Part shown: positions 8,656-16,947 of the stretch, piece by piece
Layout of the letters: each line of letters begins with the position of its first letter
Position numbering within the stretch: the first letter of the stretch is position 1
From: Anderseniella sp039978075
GTDB lineage: Bacteria; Pseudomonadota; Alphaproteobacteria; Rhizobiales; Aestuariivirgaceae
DNA length: 64,000 bases
Reading direction: 5' to 3'
Assembly (NCBI GenBank): GCA_039978075.1
Contig: JBDWCA010000003.1
Coordinates: forward strand, 124,001 to 188,000
Notes under the pieces: model-generated
What the model was told of the DNA's origin: nothing
Databases searched by the model: none
What the model saw: the letters and a program-made list of their open reading frames with translations, nothing else
Position numbers and translations under genes: made by a program

Positions 8656-9186
8656 TCAAACCGTTTTCATGACTCTCATTTCTGCGGCGATAGATGCAAC
8701 GAGTTGATCAAACTTCTCAACCTGTTCGGGTATCATTTCACGGTTTTCCTGACGTCCCAGATACATTTTGAAGATGCAGGAACCGTGTGCATTGAAAAAC
8801 AGGATTGAGCGGCTTGGTTTGCCCATCAAGGTGCGGTCGATGAAGCTGATTGAGTGAAACCCCTTGGGCTTGAAGTGCCCGCCGATTGCACCGGGAATAT
8901 TATAATATCCACGCCCCATGCTGCCCCTGGCGACCGGGCCTTTGGCCTCAAGCACCATCTCCGGCGTATTAACGATGACCGTCAGTTTGCCCCAGCCGGA
9001 AACCTCTTCCATGACTGAAACAAACTGATTGCCCGGCGCGCTTACCTTTTCAGAGGCAGGAAGACGAGAAACAACATCGGCCAAAGAAACATTGAAGGTA
9101 CGGGCCACGTTTTCAAGCACCACACCGGGTTGATCCTGCAGCATTTGGTCGATGCCCGCATTTGTGTCCTGTGAAGGAGGCGTCAC
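8656..9186 (-). CDS. hutX: Heme utilization carrier protein HutX
   Basis: The 176-residue protein matches the HutX/HuvX family in length and landmark segments (VSVMEEVSGWGKLTVIVNTPEMVLEAKGP, GYYNI, and the C-terminal SCIFKMYLGR). Known HutX proteins bind cytoplasmic heme and hand it to degrading enzymes. The GTG start at 9186 follows AGGGG. It is the last gene of the minus-strand heme operon, 12 bases downstream of an IsdG-like monooxygenase. This fits a heme hand-off pair in a locus that has no hmuS homologue. Confidence 0.85.
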   Translation of the reverse strand: MTPPSQDTNAGIDQMLQDQPGVVLENVARTFNVSLADVVSRLPASEKVSAPGNQFVSVMEEVSGWGKLTVIVNTPEMVLEAKGPVARGSMGRGYYNIPGAIGGHFKPKGFHSISFIDRTLMGKPSRSILFFNAHGSCIFKMYLGRQENREMIPEQVEKFDQLVASIAAEMRVMKTV

Positions 9187-9198
9187 TGGTTTGTTCCC

Positions 9199-9507
9199 CT
9201 AATTGTCGAGCACGACTTCGAAACCCTCGAACTGTGGATGGCCCAGGTAAGTCACCTTGTGGTTGCCGGCATTGGCATGTGCGTCCCTGAAGTGCTGGGA
9301 TTTGGTCCATGCGACAAAATCATCGTAACTTGCCCAGATGGTGTGCGACGCAAACAGTGTGTGATCTTCCTCTTCGGGGCCTTTCAGCAGTTTGAACTGC
9401 ACAAACCCGGGCACTTCACCCAGGCGCCGGTCGCGGCTGCTCCAGACAGTTTCAAACTCGTCTTCCGATCCCTTGACCACCTTGAAGCGGTTCATTGCGA
9501 TATACAT
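9199..9507 (-). CDS. Heme-degrading monooxygenase-like (IsdG/HmuQ-type ABM domain)
   Basis: The ATG at 9507 follows AGGAGA, so the longer upstream frame is not used. The 102-residue product is one antibiotic-biosynthesis-monooxygenase domain. It begins MYIAMNRFKVVKGSEDEFE, has the WSSRDRRL helix and ends with the AGNHKVTYLGHPQFEGFEVV strand region. Rhizobial HmuQ/HmuD proteins of this size open heme and release iron. Its place between tonB and hutX in a heme locus makes heme cleavage the best call. Confidence 0.8.
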   Translation of the reverse strand: MYIAMNRFKVVKGSEDEFETVWSSRDRRLGEVPGFVQFKLLKGPEEEDHTLFASHTIWASYDDFVAWTKSQHFRDAHANAGNHKVTYLGHPQFEGFEVVLDN

Positions 9508-9562
9508 GTTGGTTCTCCTGTTTTCATGCTGTTGAATACTGATTGCTGTTTGTGCTGACAAA

Positions 9563-10567
9563 TTATCGAAGTCTGAAGCGGATGGGGACTGAAAGTGACA
9601 GCTTTCTGCGGCCAACATCAGGCGGGAGCGGGCCAAACGGCGCGGCCCGGCGAACCATGCGAACGGCTGCCTTATCGAGGGTGGAATTTCCCGAAGACCG
9701 CTTCAGGCGCACGGCTACGACATTCCCACTGCCAGCAATGGAAAATGAAACCACTGAAACTCCGCTGGCCTTGGCTCCCCGGTTCTGCCGGCGTATCTTG
9801 GACTTCACCCTGCCCAGATAACTGGCCAGTTTGGCACGTCCTGCTGCCCTGCTGGACTTGCCGCGACTGCCGGCATTGTTGATGTTTACGCCATTGCGGC
9901 GGGAGCTTGCGCTGCTTCTTGCCGTGGAATTTTTCCTGGCGCGGCGCTTTGTCTTTTTAGGTTTTTTCCTGGCCTTTGCCTTTTTCTTCGATTGCCTTTT
10001 CTTCTTGGCTTTGACAACGGGTTTGGCGCTGTCGGTGGTTTCCACGGGCTTGGCAGCTTCAGGGTTTTCTACCGGTTGTGCACTGTCTGTGCTCTGCACC
10101 GGTTCAGCGGTGCTCATGTTTTCGACCGGCGTGGCGGTGCTGGTTGATTCAATAACCCGGGCACTGCTCAACTGGTCCGACAGACGTGCAACCTGCACGG
10201 TCGTCGATGGAGCTGTTTCGCTTCTGACCTCGGTTGGTTGTGACGGCGTCATCCTGGCTGCCGCAGGCGCCTCGGCGGCCACCTGCATTTCCGGATTTGT
10301 GACTTCCGACGCTTCGGCCGGCACCGGTTCCAGTGGCTGCTCCACCTCCGCTGCCGTGGCTTCCATCGCCGGCTCGGTAACAGTCTTGCTTTGTGGCGTC
10401 GGGAAGGAACTCGCAGCAGCTACCGCAACCGAGATCGTGACCTGGTCGCCCGACGCCCGCTCATCATCCAGTTGGGGCGCGGTCGGCATCATGGCAAATG
10501 CCATCAGATGCACTGCGGATGACAATACGATGGCCACAGCCAAACTGACTGGTTTGAAACGGCTCAT
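9563..10567 (-). CDS. tonB: Energy transducer TonB
   Basis: The 334-residue protein has an N-terminal membrane anchor (about residues 8-27) and a long Ala/Pro/Glu-rich periplasmic spacer containing repeated PVE-type blocks. A strikingly basic Lys/Arg stretch follows (about residues 187-215), then the C-terminal TonB domain (from about residue 250; VVSFSIAGSGNVVAVRL and the closing RRKLSLSVPIRFRLR). It transmits proton-motive force from ExbBD to the outer-membrane receptor. The ATG overlaps the exbD stop by 4 bases. The run of about 30 mostly Lys/Arg residues in the spacer is longer than usual. Confidence 0.85.
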   Translation of the reverse strand: MSRFKPVSLAVAIVLSSAVHLMAFAMMPTAPQLDDERASGDQVTISVAVAAASSFPTPQSKTVTEPAMEATAAEVEQPLEPVPAEASEVTNPEMQVAAEAPAAARMTPSQPTEVRSETAPSTTVQVARLSDQLSSARVIESTSTATPVENMSTAEPVQSTDSAQPVENPEAAKPVETTDSAKPVVKAKKKRQSKKKAKARKKPKKTKRRARKNSTARSSASSRRNGVNINNAGSRGKSSRAAGRAKLASYLGRVKSKIRRQNRGAKASGVSVVSFSIAGSGNVVAVRLKRSSGNSTLDKAAVRMVRRAAPFGPLPPDVGRRKLSLSVPIRFRLR

Positions 10568-10965
10568 GGCTCACCCTGCCTGGTGACGAGATAGACGTTG
10601 CTGATACCGGCTCCGCGAAGTTGGGCAACAACATCAATCAGCAACAGCCCGTCTGCCTCCTGATCTACCGCAACGCGCAGAGTGTCCGGTGAACCGGATG
10701 GTCGCTGCATCACCGCCACACCGAGCGCTGCGATATCCATCAGTCGGTTTTGAAATGATACTTGACCGTCTCTTGAAACATAAACCGTAGATCCCGGCCG
10801 GTTTTCTGAAGCCTCCTGCTGGGCTGATGGTGGCGAGACATCCAGCTCATAGGCAGGCGCTATGGTGCCCGCCAGCAGAAAAAATATCAGCATCAGGAAG
10901 ACAATGTTGATCAGGGGTAACTGGCTGTGTTGCCGGGCCGCTTTTTCCGGTTGTTGTAGCTGCAT
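10564..10965 (-). CDS. exbD: ExbD-family protein, second copy
   Basis: The start ATG 10965 gives a 133-residue protein with a short cytoplasmic N-terminus, one membrane helix (LPLINIVFLMLIFFLLAGTI) and a periplasmic domain. In this copy the conserved charged residue of the helix (Asp in PLIDVVF of the neighbour) is replaced by Asn (PLINIVF). ExbD normally needs that Asp for proton flow, so this subunit is probably a non-conducting partner. It is preceded by a canonical exbD, so the two may form a mixed complex. Confidence 0.8.
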   Translation of the reverse strand: MQLQQPEKAARQHSQLPLINIVFLMLIFFLLAGTIAPAYELDVSPPSAQQEASENRPGSTVYVSRDGQVSFQNRLMDIAALGVAVMQRPSGSPDTLRVAVDQEADGLLLIDVVAQLRGAGISNVYLVTRQGEP

Positions 10966-10975
10966 GTGCCCTGCC

Positions 10976-11371
10976 CTATTTCGCAAGGGAGACAGGGCTG
11001 ACACCTGCCTCGCGCAGAAGGGTGAGGCTGTCGACCACGATTTGTGTACTGGCGCCCTTTCGAATTTGCAGGACCACACCGGACAGATCCGAAGACGCCG
11101 CTAGCGTCGAGGCAATCGATGATCCAACTTGCGCCGCATCCACCGGTTCGCCATTGACGTCATAGCGCCCGTCCGCGTGCACTCTTACGAACAATGGCTG
11201 CCTGGATGGCTGTTCCTGTGTTGATGTTCCCCGGGCAGCGATTTCTATTTCGCCCTCACGATGGAACACGGAGGCCAGCATGAAAAACAGAAGCAGCAGG
11301 AACACCACGTCTATGAGCGGTGTGAGCGACAATGCCGTGCGGATCTCAACCGGTTTCCTAAGCAGAGGCAT
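10976..11371 (-). CDS. exbD: Biopolymer transport protein ExbD (canonical)
   Basis: The 131-residue protein has a cytoplasmic N-terminus, one membrane helix containing LTPLIDVVFLLLLFFML (with the proton-carrying Asp), and a periplasmic domain ending GVSPVSLAK. With ExbB and TonB it forms the inner-membrane motor for the heme receptor. Its start overlaps the end of exbB by 14 bases, indicating coupled translation. Confidence 0.87.
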   Translation of the reverse strand: MPLLRKPVEIRTALSLTPLIDVVFLLLLFFMLASVFHREGEIEIAARGTSTQEQPSRQPLFVRVHADGRYDVNGEPVDAAQVGSSIASTLAASSDLSGVVLQIRKGASTQIVVDSLTLLREAGVSPVSLAK

Positions 11372-12095
11372 AATTCACCTTTGCACCAGCCGGCACAGAA
11401 ATCTGCGGCTGCTCGGTACTTGCTCCCCCCTCAACCGGAGCGCCGGTAAATGCGGCAGTGAAGACATCCTCCATCACCGCCTGCTCGCGGGCAATGCGGG
11501 CTTCGAATGCCGACAGTACCAGCGACACGGGCATGGCAACGCCGAGCCCAACCGCAGTGGTCAGCAGTGCAATCCAGATCCCTCCGGCCAGCATCGAGGG
11601 ATCAACCTGTGATCCAGCCGCCTGCAACTGCCTGAATGCCTCGATCATGCCGAGCACCGTGCCGAACAGACCGAGCAAGGGAGCAACCTGGGCAATGGCA
11701 TCAAGCACCCGTAGGCCGGAGCGCATCTCAGCAAGCTGCCGCCCCGCAATCCGTTCCACGTCCTCACGAACAGCTTCGACGGGTACCGCATCAACAGCCG
11801 GGATCATTCTTGCCAGAATCGCCGGAGCCGGACCCTTCTGCGATTTGAGACTGGCCAGCGCCTTCGCCCTGTTGCCGTTTCGCCATGCGGACAGGGCGCG
11901 ATGAATACGCCGGTCATCGCTGCGGCCAATCCGGAACAACTGCCACACTTTCAACCCCGTGACAGCAAGTGCCAACACAGATAGCACTGCGAGGATGAGC
12001 ACCACCGGACCACCCAGGGACATAATGTGCGTCAGGGATTGCAACGCACCGGATGGTGTCAAACTCGCCAAACTCTCGAACATCTCAGTACTCAC
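11358..12095 (-). CDS. exbB: MotA/TolQ/ExbB proton channel protein
   Basis: The 245-residue protein has three membrane segments, about residues 28-50, 135-160 and 175-200. The family signature region IAQVAPLLGLFGTVLGMIEAF and then IWIALLTTAVGLGVAMPVSLV are clear. It is the pentameric channel of the TonB system. The GTG at 12095 overlaps the stop of the small secreted protein (GTGA). It belongs to the heme receptor operon. Confidence 0.88.
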   Translation of the reverse strand: MSTEMFESLASLTPSGALQSLTHIMSLGGPVVLILAVLSVLALAVTGLKVWQLFRIGRSDDRRIHRALSAWRNGNRAKALASLKSQKGPAPAILARMIPAVDAVPVEAVREDVERIAGRQLAEMRSGLRVLDAIAQVAPLLGLFGTVLGMIEAFRQLQAAGSQVDPSMLAGGIWIALLTTAVGLGVAMPVSLVLSAFEARIAREQAVMEDVFTAAFTGAPVEGGASTEQPQISVPAGAKVNYASA

Positions 12096-12529
12096 TTCAA
12101 CAATCTGATTGACTTGCTGCCCTTGGTTTCAAGCCGCGACAGACAGACTTCAGGCTCAAGCCCATCGCCTTCACAAACCTTGACTTCGTTGACCAGCAGT
12201 TTGGAAACCTTGTCGCAAGCCAGGCCGGAGAAATCGAACTGCCGGACCCGGGTCTTGCCTTTGGGCAGACTGCCGGATTTCACCAGAACAAAGCGGTCGA
12301 CAAGGTCTTCGTCATTGAACACAACCAGTTCCAGCACAAGGTCCTTGATTGGCCTGGATACTCCGTTGCGGAAGACAAAATTAAACCTGCAGGCATCCTT
12401 GACCCCTGCCGCGCTGTTCAGATGGAATGAGATTTCTCCCTTTTCATCGGCAGCAGCCGACGGCAACTGCGTCAGGCAAACTGCACCAACTGTAATGAGA
12501 CACCTGATCGCCGATAAGGAACGCAGCAT
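12092..12529 (-). CDS. Secreted protein of the heme operon, function unknown
   Basis: The ATG at 12529 follows GGAGGG by 5 bases and overlaps the receptor gene end. The 145-residue product has a signal peptide (SAIRCLITVGAVCLTQLPSAAA) and a mature domain rich in beta strands with four cysteines (ACRF, LACDK, KVCEG, EVCLS), probably forming disulfides. It sits between the receptor and exbB, so a periplasmic accessory role in heme transfer is plausible but unproven. I recognise no named family. Confidence 0.7.
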   Translation of the reverse strand: MLRSLSAIRCLITVGAVCLTQLPSAAADEKGEISFHLNSAAGVKDACRFNFVFRNGVSRPIKDLVLELVVFNDEDLVDRFVLVKSGSLPKGKTRVRQFDFSGLACDKVSKLLVNEVKVCEGDGLEPEVCLSRLETKGSKSIRLLK

Positions 12530-12531
12530 CC

Positions 12532-14565
12532 TCACCCTCCGAGTTTAACCTGAGCCGACAGCAGTGCCGAGAACCCTGGAGATGGGATCCCTTCTGTCTG
12601 TCTGAATGGAACATACTGCTCGTCGGTGATGTTCTTTAAAGTGACAGCAGTTGAGAAATAACGATTGTGTTCATAGGTGGCGAACAGGTCAAACAGGTCG
12701 TAAGCCTCGCTGGCCGGGGTGCCGGTGGGCACCCGGTTTTGAGCTGCAAGTGCTGTCCAGCGGGCTCCCACAACCAGGCTGTTGTCCAGGAATCTGAGAC
12801 CGACTGTACCTACGAATTTGTGCGGGTAGACGGTGCTGAGAGGAGTGCCATCAGTTTTGTTGTTACCTGTCGTATTGGTGTAACTGGCCTGCACAAAGCC
12901 GTCATAGAAATCGTAAAGGGCCTCTATCTCGAATCCGTACAGTTCAGCGTCAGCAATATTCTGGTACTGGAAGTCGCCAAACGGGCATGCAGCACCTGGC
13001 ACCCCGCAAGGCCGATACACGGAATCAATGAAGTTCGACAGATCGTTGTGGAAATAGTTGGCTTTGGCACGGAACCGATCATCGTCGCGAATGACGCCAT
13101 CGAAACTCAAATTGACACCGGCCTCGAGGGTCTGTGACGTCTCGGCAACCAGGTCCGGATTGGGCAGAAGAATGAAGCCGAACCCGCCCGGGTGAATACC
13201 CTCGATCAGGGTCTCGGTTACTGACGGCGCGCGATAGCCTTCCGCATAGGTTCCGTATACCTGAACACCTTCAACCGGCGTGATGCCAAGCGTCACTTTA
13301 GGCGACAGGTTATCGTCATCCGAGTCAACCGACCCGTCATCACTTTCCAGTTGGTAGCCATCATAACGCAAGCCGACAATCAATTTTACCCAGTCGGAAT
13401 ATGAGATCTGGTTCTGAATAAATGCGCCATAGGCAATACGTTCGCCTGACGGCGTAAACTCATCACCGTTTCCACCGCCGTCAAAGGTCGTCACAGTGTC
13501 CTGGAAGAAATCCGCTCCGTAGGTCAGTTCGTGCTCAAAACCGCCGGTCGCAAAGCGCGATGTATTGAACACATCAGTGCCAAATGTCTTTACCTGGAAA
13601 CTGCGCTCATTGCCGGCAAGGGCGCCGTCCAGACGCACCTGATCGCTATCAGTGCTGGTAAAATAAGCGCTCATGGACAGGTCAATGAGCGGGTTATCGG
13701 ACGACACATGACGGAAGCGTCCTACCACGGTGTCGTCTACCGTGTGTGTGTCGCGCCGTGTACCTATGGCTCCGGTGGTGTAGTCAAAATCCTGTTTCAG
13801 ATAGATGAACTCGACACTGCTCTCTTCAGACAATTGCCATTTTGCCTTGACCAGCCCCGCTACAACATCCTTGGACGTGAACGGCACCGTATCGCCGTTA
13901 CCGTCGGTATAATTGCCATCGCTGCGGACCGAGAAGCTGCCGAGAACGCCGAATTGTTCAATCGGCTGGGCCGCCAGCGTCGTGGTGGTCAGAATTCCTT
14001 CGCGATTGGTATCAAATGTCACGCCCTGGCTGAGCGCCCAGGTTTCGTCTGCAAGCACAAAATCCGACGGATCTATCAGACTGAAATTGACCACACCGCC
14101 GATGGCACCGGAGCCATACACCGTCGAGACAGGTCCGCGCGTCACGTCGGCAGATTTGACGAGAGACGGTTCAAGATAGACCTGGCCGTCGCCGCCATGT
14201 CCGGAACGCTGGAAGTTCTGGCGCGCGCCTTCGACCATCACATTGACGCGACCAAAATCCTGCAGGCCACGCACATTGATCACTGAAGAGGGATCGTCGG
14301 CATCTTCCTGAACGTTGACACCGGGCACGGTGTTCAGAACATCGGACAACCGGTTCGGTTGAAACCGTTCCAGTTCGACATCGTTGACCACACTGGACCC
14401 TGAAAGGGCATCAATCACCTTGTCTTCTGTCTTGGTGGTTGTGACGGTAATCGTATCGAGAGCAATCTCATCACGGGCGTTCTCGCCCCGTGCATCAATG
14501 TGAAGCACCGCAACCGCGGTCAGTGCCGTACATGCCAATATGCTAATTCTTGTCACAGATTTCAT
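12532..14565 (-). CDS. TonB-dependent heme/hemoglobin outer-membrane receptor
   Basis: Starting at ATG 14565 (after AGGGG), the 677-residue protein has a signal peptide, a TonB-box-like segment (ALDTITVTTT), a plug domain (VLNTVPGVNVQEDAD, VNVRGLQDFGRVNVMVEGARQ) and a 22-strand barrel to the C-terminus. The heme-receptor hallmark of a YRAP box, a His in EGIHPGG and a PNPDL box is present about residue 410-440. This matches the FRAP...NPNL motif with its heme-binding His of HmuR/HemR proteins. It is the first gene of the minus-strand heme operon. Confidence 0.9.
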   Translation of the reverse strand: MKSVTRISILACTALTAVAVLHIDARGENARDEIALDTITVTTTKTEDKVIDALSGSSVVNDVELERFQPNRLSDVLNTVPGVNVQEDADDPSSVINVRGLQDFGRVNVMVEGARQNFQRSGHGGDGQVYLEPSLVKSADVTRGPVSTVYGSGAIGGVVNFSLIDPSDFVLADETWALSQGVTFDTNREGILTTTTLAAQPIEQFGVLGSFSVRSDGNYTDGNGDTVPFTSKDVVAGLVKAKWQLSEESSVEFIYLKQDFDYTTGAIGTRRDTHTVDDTVVGRFRHVSSDNPLIDLSMSAYFTSTDSDQVRLDGALAGNERSFQVKTFGTDVFNTSRFATGGFEHELTYGADFFQDTVTTFDGGGNGDEFTPSGERIAYGAFIQNQISYSDWVKLIVGLRYDGYQLESDDGSVDSDDDNLSPKVTLGITPVEGVQVYGTYAEGYRAPSVTETLIEGIHPGGFGFILLPNPDLVAETSQTLEAGVNLSFDGVIRDDDRFRAKANYFHNDLSNFIDSVYRPCGVPGAACPFGDFQYQNIADAELYGFEIEALYDFYDGFVQASYTNTTGNNKTDGTPLSTVYPHKFVGTVGLRFLDNSLVVGARWTALAAQNRVPTGTPASEAYDLFDLFATYEHNRYFSTAVTLKNITDEQYVPFRQTEGIPSPGFSALLSAQVKLGG

Positions 14566-14682
14566 CTGCCAAACCCCTGCCAGTTTAGGAAAACCCTGAT
14601 TTCGTTGTTCTTGGCTGGCTGGCTTGCGACGCATCGGATGCGTCTGGCTGGCTTGCGCGACGACCACTTTCTCGAAGTGGTA

Positions 14683-14717
14683 TTGACCTTTTACAGAAAT
14701 CCGACTAATTCAGTCAA
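14683..14717. promoter_or_regulatory. Overlapping divergent promoters with a dyad at the heme locus
   Basis: On the plus strand TTGACC (14683-14688), 17 bases and TAATTC (14706-14711) precede hemP. On the minus strand AGTCAA (14712-14717, reading TTGACT) with an 18-base spacer to CTTTTA (14688-14693, reading TAAAAG) precedes the receptor gene. GACT at 14703-14706 and AGTC at 14712-14715 form a small dyad over the shared region. A single repressor here would shut both arms, as expected for iron control. Which regulator (Fur, Irr, RirA, Rrf2) binds is not visible. Confidence 0.5.
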
Positions 14718-14758
14718 CTATTAAATATGACAAAAAATATCTGATAATTGAAAACGAT

Positions 14759-14938
14759 ATGACTGACCCTGACCCGACACCGGATGCGAAGAAAACTGCG
14801 CAGGCCAATCCTGCTCAATTACCCCGCATGTCGTTCGACAGCCTGTGCGCCGGCAAGACTGAAATTCTGATTACCCATGGCGATGCGGTTTACCGGCTTC
14901 GGCAGACATCGCTCGGCAAACTGATCCTGACAAAATGA
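14759..14938 (+). CDS. hemP: Hemin uptake protein HemP
   Basis: This 59-residue protein ends with the HemP/HmuP signature: LCAGKTEILITHGDAVYRL followed by GKLILTK. The first 25 residues are a variable, Pro/Ala-rich leader. HemP/HmuP proteins are small factors found at heme-uptake loci, some of them needed to activate the receptor gene. It is the first gene of the plus-strand arm, 12 bases before hmuT. Confidence 0.9.
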   Translation: MTDPDPTPDAKKTAQANPAQLPRMSFDSLCAGKTEILITHGDAVYRLRQTSLGKLILTK

Positions 14939-14950
14939 AAGAGGACGATT

Positions 14951-15847
14951 ATGCAGTTTGGAAAATTCTGGCTGATGTTGAGCCTTTTAGCAGCCATCAC
15001 CGGCCCGGTGGAAGCCGCTGGTAAAACCAACGCCTCGCGGATCGTTTCCATTGGCGGTTCGGTTACCGAAATAATCTACATGCTCGGCTCGTCCGACAAG
15101 ATCGTTGCAGTCGATTCAACCAGTGTCTTCCCAGCTACGGCCCTGGAGACCAAGGCGTCTGTAGGATACATGCGCCAGATTTCACCCGAAGGAGTGTTAT
15201 CAACGCGTCCGGATCTGGTTGTGGCGATAGAAGGCGCCGGCCCACCGCAGGCCCTGGCAGTGCTTCAGGAAAGTGGTATCGCCTATGAAAAAATCCCCAA
15301 TAGACCCAGTACCGCAGGTGTCATTGAAAAGATAACACACATTGCAGAACTCCTCGGCAAGCAGAAACAGGCGAAACAAGAGATCAGCCGGATCGAGAGT
15401 GACCTTGCCCTGCTCAAGACGGCAAAAGGATCAATCAGCAAACAAAAGAAGGTATTGTTCCTGCTGACCGCTGCATCTGATCGCATGGTTGCCGGCGGAA
15501 CCGGGACATCAGCAGCCGGTATCATCGAGCTGGCCGGAGGAGAAAACGCCATCACCAGTTTCGCCGGTTACAAACCTGTGTCCACGGAGGCCGTGATTGC
15601 AATGAAGCCGGATGCGATCCTGATCCTGGACCGAGGCGGTCACGGAGCCGATCCATCGGTTATCTCGAACAATCCGGCGTTTTCGGATCTGCCGGCCACT
15701 CTCAACAAGGATATTTTTGCCATGGACGGATCCTTGTTGCTCGGCTTCGGCCCGCGCGTGGTGGACGCTGCCTGGATGCTGGCAGAACGGCTCTATCCAA
15801 ATCTTGAACGCAACAACCCGCCTTCTGAAAAGCCGGCCGCTGAATGA
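14951..15847 (+). CDS. hmuT: Heme ABC transporter substrate-binding protein HmuT
   Basis: The 298-residue protein has a signal peptide (cleavage after about PVEAAG) and a class III binding-protein fold typical of TroA/HmuT (RIVSIGGSVTEIIYMLGS and AVDSTSVFPATALETKASVGYMRQ near the start). A long linker helix and GPRVVDAAWMLAERLYP follow at the end. It binds heme in the periplasm and delivers it to HmuUV. It overlaps hmuU by 4 bases. Confidence 0.9.
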   Translation: MQFGKFWLMLSLLAAITGPVEAAGKTNASRIVSIGGSVTEIIYMLGSSDKIVAVDSTSVFPATALETKASVGYMRQISPEGVLSTRPDLVVAIEGAGPPQALAVLQESGIAYEKIPNRPSTAGVIEKITHIAELLGKQKQAKQEISRIESDLALLKTAKGSISKQKKVLFLLTAASDRMVAGGTGTSAAGIIELAGGENAITSFAGYKPVSTEAVIAMKPDAILILDRGGHGADPSVISNNPAFSDLPATLNKDIFAMDGSLLLGFGPRVVDAAWMLAERLYPNLERNNPPSEKPAAE

Positions 15848-16947
15848 TATTGTGGCGCGATCTGAACCGGGCCATGATGTTGTCCATGCTGCGGGCATCC
15901 GATGGTGACCGCAGTTCACGGGCACTGATTGTAATCGGCTTCCTGATCGTCCTGCTTGTTGTTACGTCAGTCTTGTCGCTGACGGCAGGCGCGGTGGGCA
16001 TTACCACCGGCGAAGTTTTCCGGACGCTGGCGCTGGAGCTTGTAGGCGGCGAAACCGACCAGACGTCCTCGCTGGTTGTGCTGGGCATCAGAGCACCGCG
16101 GACAGTGCTGGGTATGCTGGTCGGGGCGTCACTGGCGGTTGGCGGCGCCGTCATGCAAAGCCTGTTTCGCAACCCGCTGGCCGATCCGGGCCTGGTTGGT
16201 GTCTCATCCGGTGCGGCTTTGGCCGCAGTGACGGTCATTGTGCTTGGTATCCCTGCCCCGCTGATTGCATTGGGTGCCACTGAATTCGGCGCCTTGCCGT
16301 TTGCGGCATTTGCGGGAGCCCTCATCACCACTTTCTCACTGTATATCATTGCAACCCGCAGTGGCCGCACCTCAACCGCAACAATGCTGCTGGCAGGGAT
16401 CGCCATAGCGGCCCTGTCCGGTGCTGCAACCGGAGTGCTGGTTTTCATTGCCGACGATCAGCAACTGCGTGACCTTACGTTCTGGAGCCTCGGCAGCCTG
16501 GCAGGTGCTACCTGGCCCAGGGTCTCTGCCATCCTGCCGTTCATTGTTCCAGGTTTCATAACAGCCGGCCTGATGGCGCACGGGCTCAACGGGCTGCTGC
16601 TGGGAGAAGCCCAGGCATTTCAGACCGGCATCAATGTGCAGCGGGTAAAGCTGCTGGCGATCTTGATGGTCGCGCTGGCAGTTGGTGCTTCAGTCGCGGT
16701 TTCCGGTGTCATCGGTTTCGTGGGCATTGTCGTGCCTCATATCCTGCGCCTCGTGATCGGCCCGGACAACCGCTACCTGCTGCCGGCCTGCGCGCTGACC
16801 GGGGCAAACCTGCTGCTGGCTGCAGATATCGTTTCCCGGACAATCGTTGCACCGGCCGAACTGCCCATCGGGATCGTAACGGCAATCCTCGGCGGGCCGT
16901 TCTTCCTGTATCTGCTGTTGCGCCAGAAGGGGCTGGTTGATGTTTGA
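15844..16947 (+). CDS. hmuU: Heme ABC transporter permease HmuU (FecCD family)
   Basis: The 367-residue protein has about ten membrane helices. It includes the FecCD signature regions IRAPRTVLGMLVGASLAVGGAVMQ and NPLADPGLVGVSSGAALAA, and SGVIGFVGIVVPHILRL near the C-terminus. Translation is coupled to hmuT (ATGA overlap) and hmuV. It forms the membrane channel of the heme importer. Confidence 0.9.
   Translation: MILWRDLNRAMMLSMLRASDGDRSSRALIVIGFLIVLLVVTSVLSLTAGAVGITTGEVFRTLALELVGGETDQTSSLVVLGIRAPRTVLGMLVGASLAVGGAVMQSLFRNPLADPGLVGVSSGAALAAVTVIVLGIPAPLIALGATEFGALPFAAFAGALITTFSLYIIATRSGRTSTATMLLAGIAIAALSGAATGVLVFIADDQQLRDLTFWSLGSLAGATWPRVSAILPFIVPGFITAGLMAHGLNGLLLGEAQAFQTGINVQRVKLLAILMVALAVGASVAVSGVIGFVGIVVPHILRLVIGPDNRYLLPACALTGANLLLAADIVSRTIVAPAELPIGIVTAILGGPFFLYLLLRQKGLVDV

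Noticed and set aside
9831..10586. Plus-strand ORF of 251 aa opposite tonB
   Set aside because: It has low-complexity composition mirroring the Ala/Lys-rich TonB spacer.
13531..14286. Plus-strand ORF of 251 aa inside the receptor gene
   Set aside because: It is a shadow of the TonB-dependent receptor frame.
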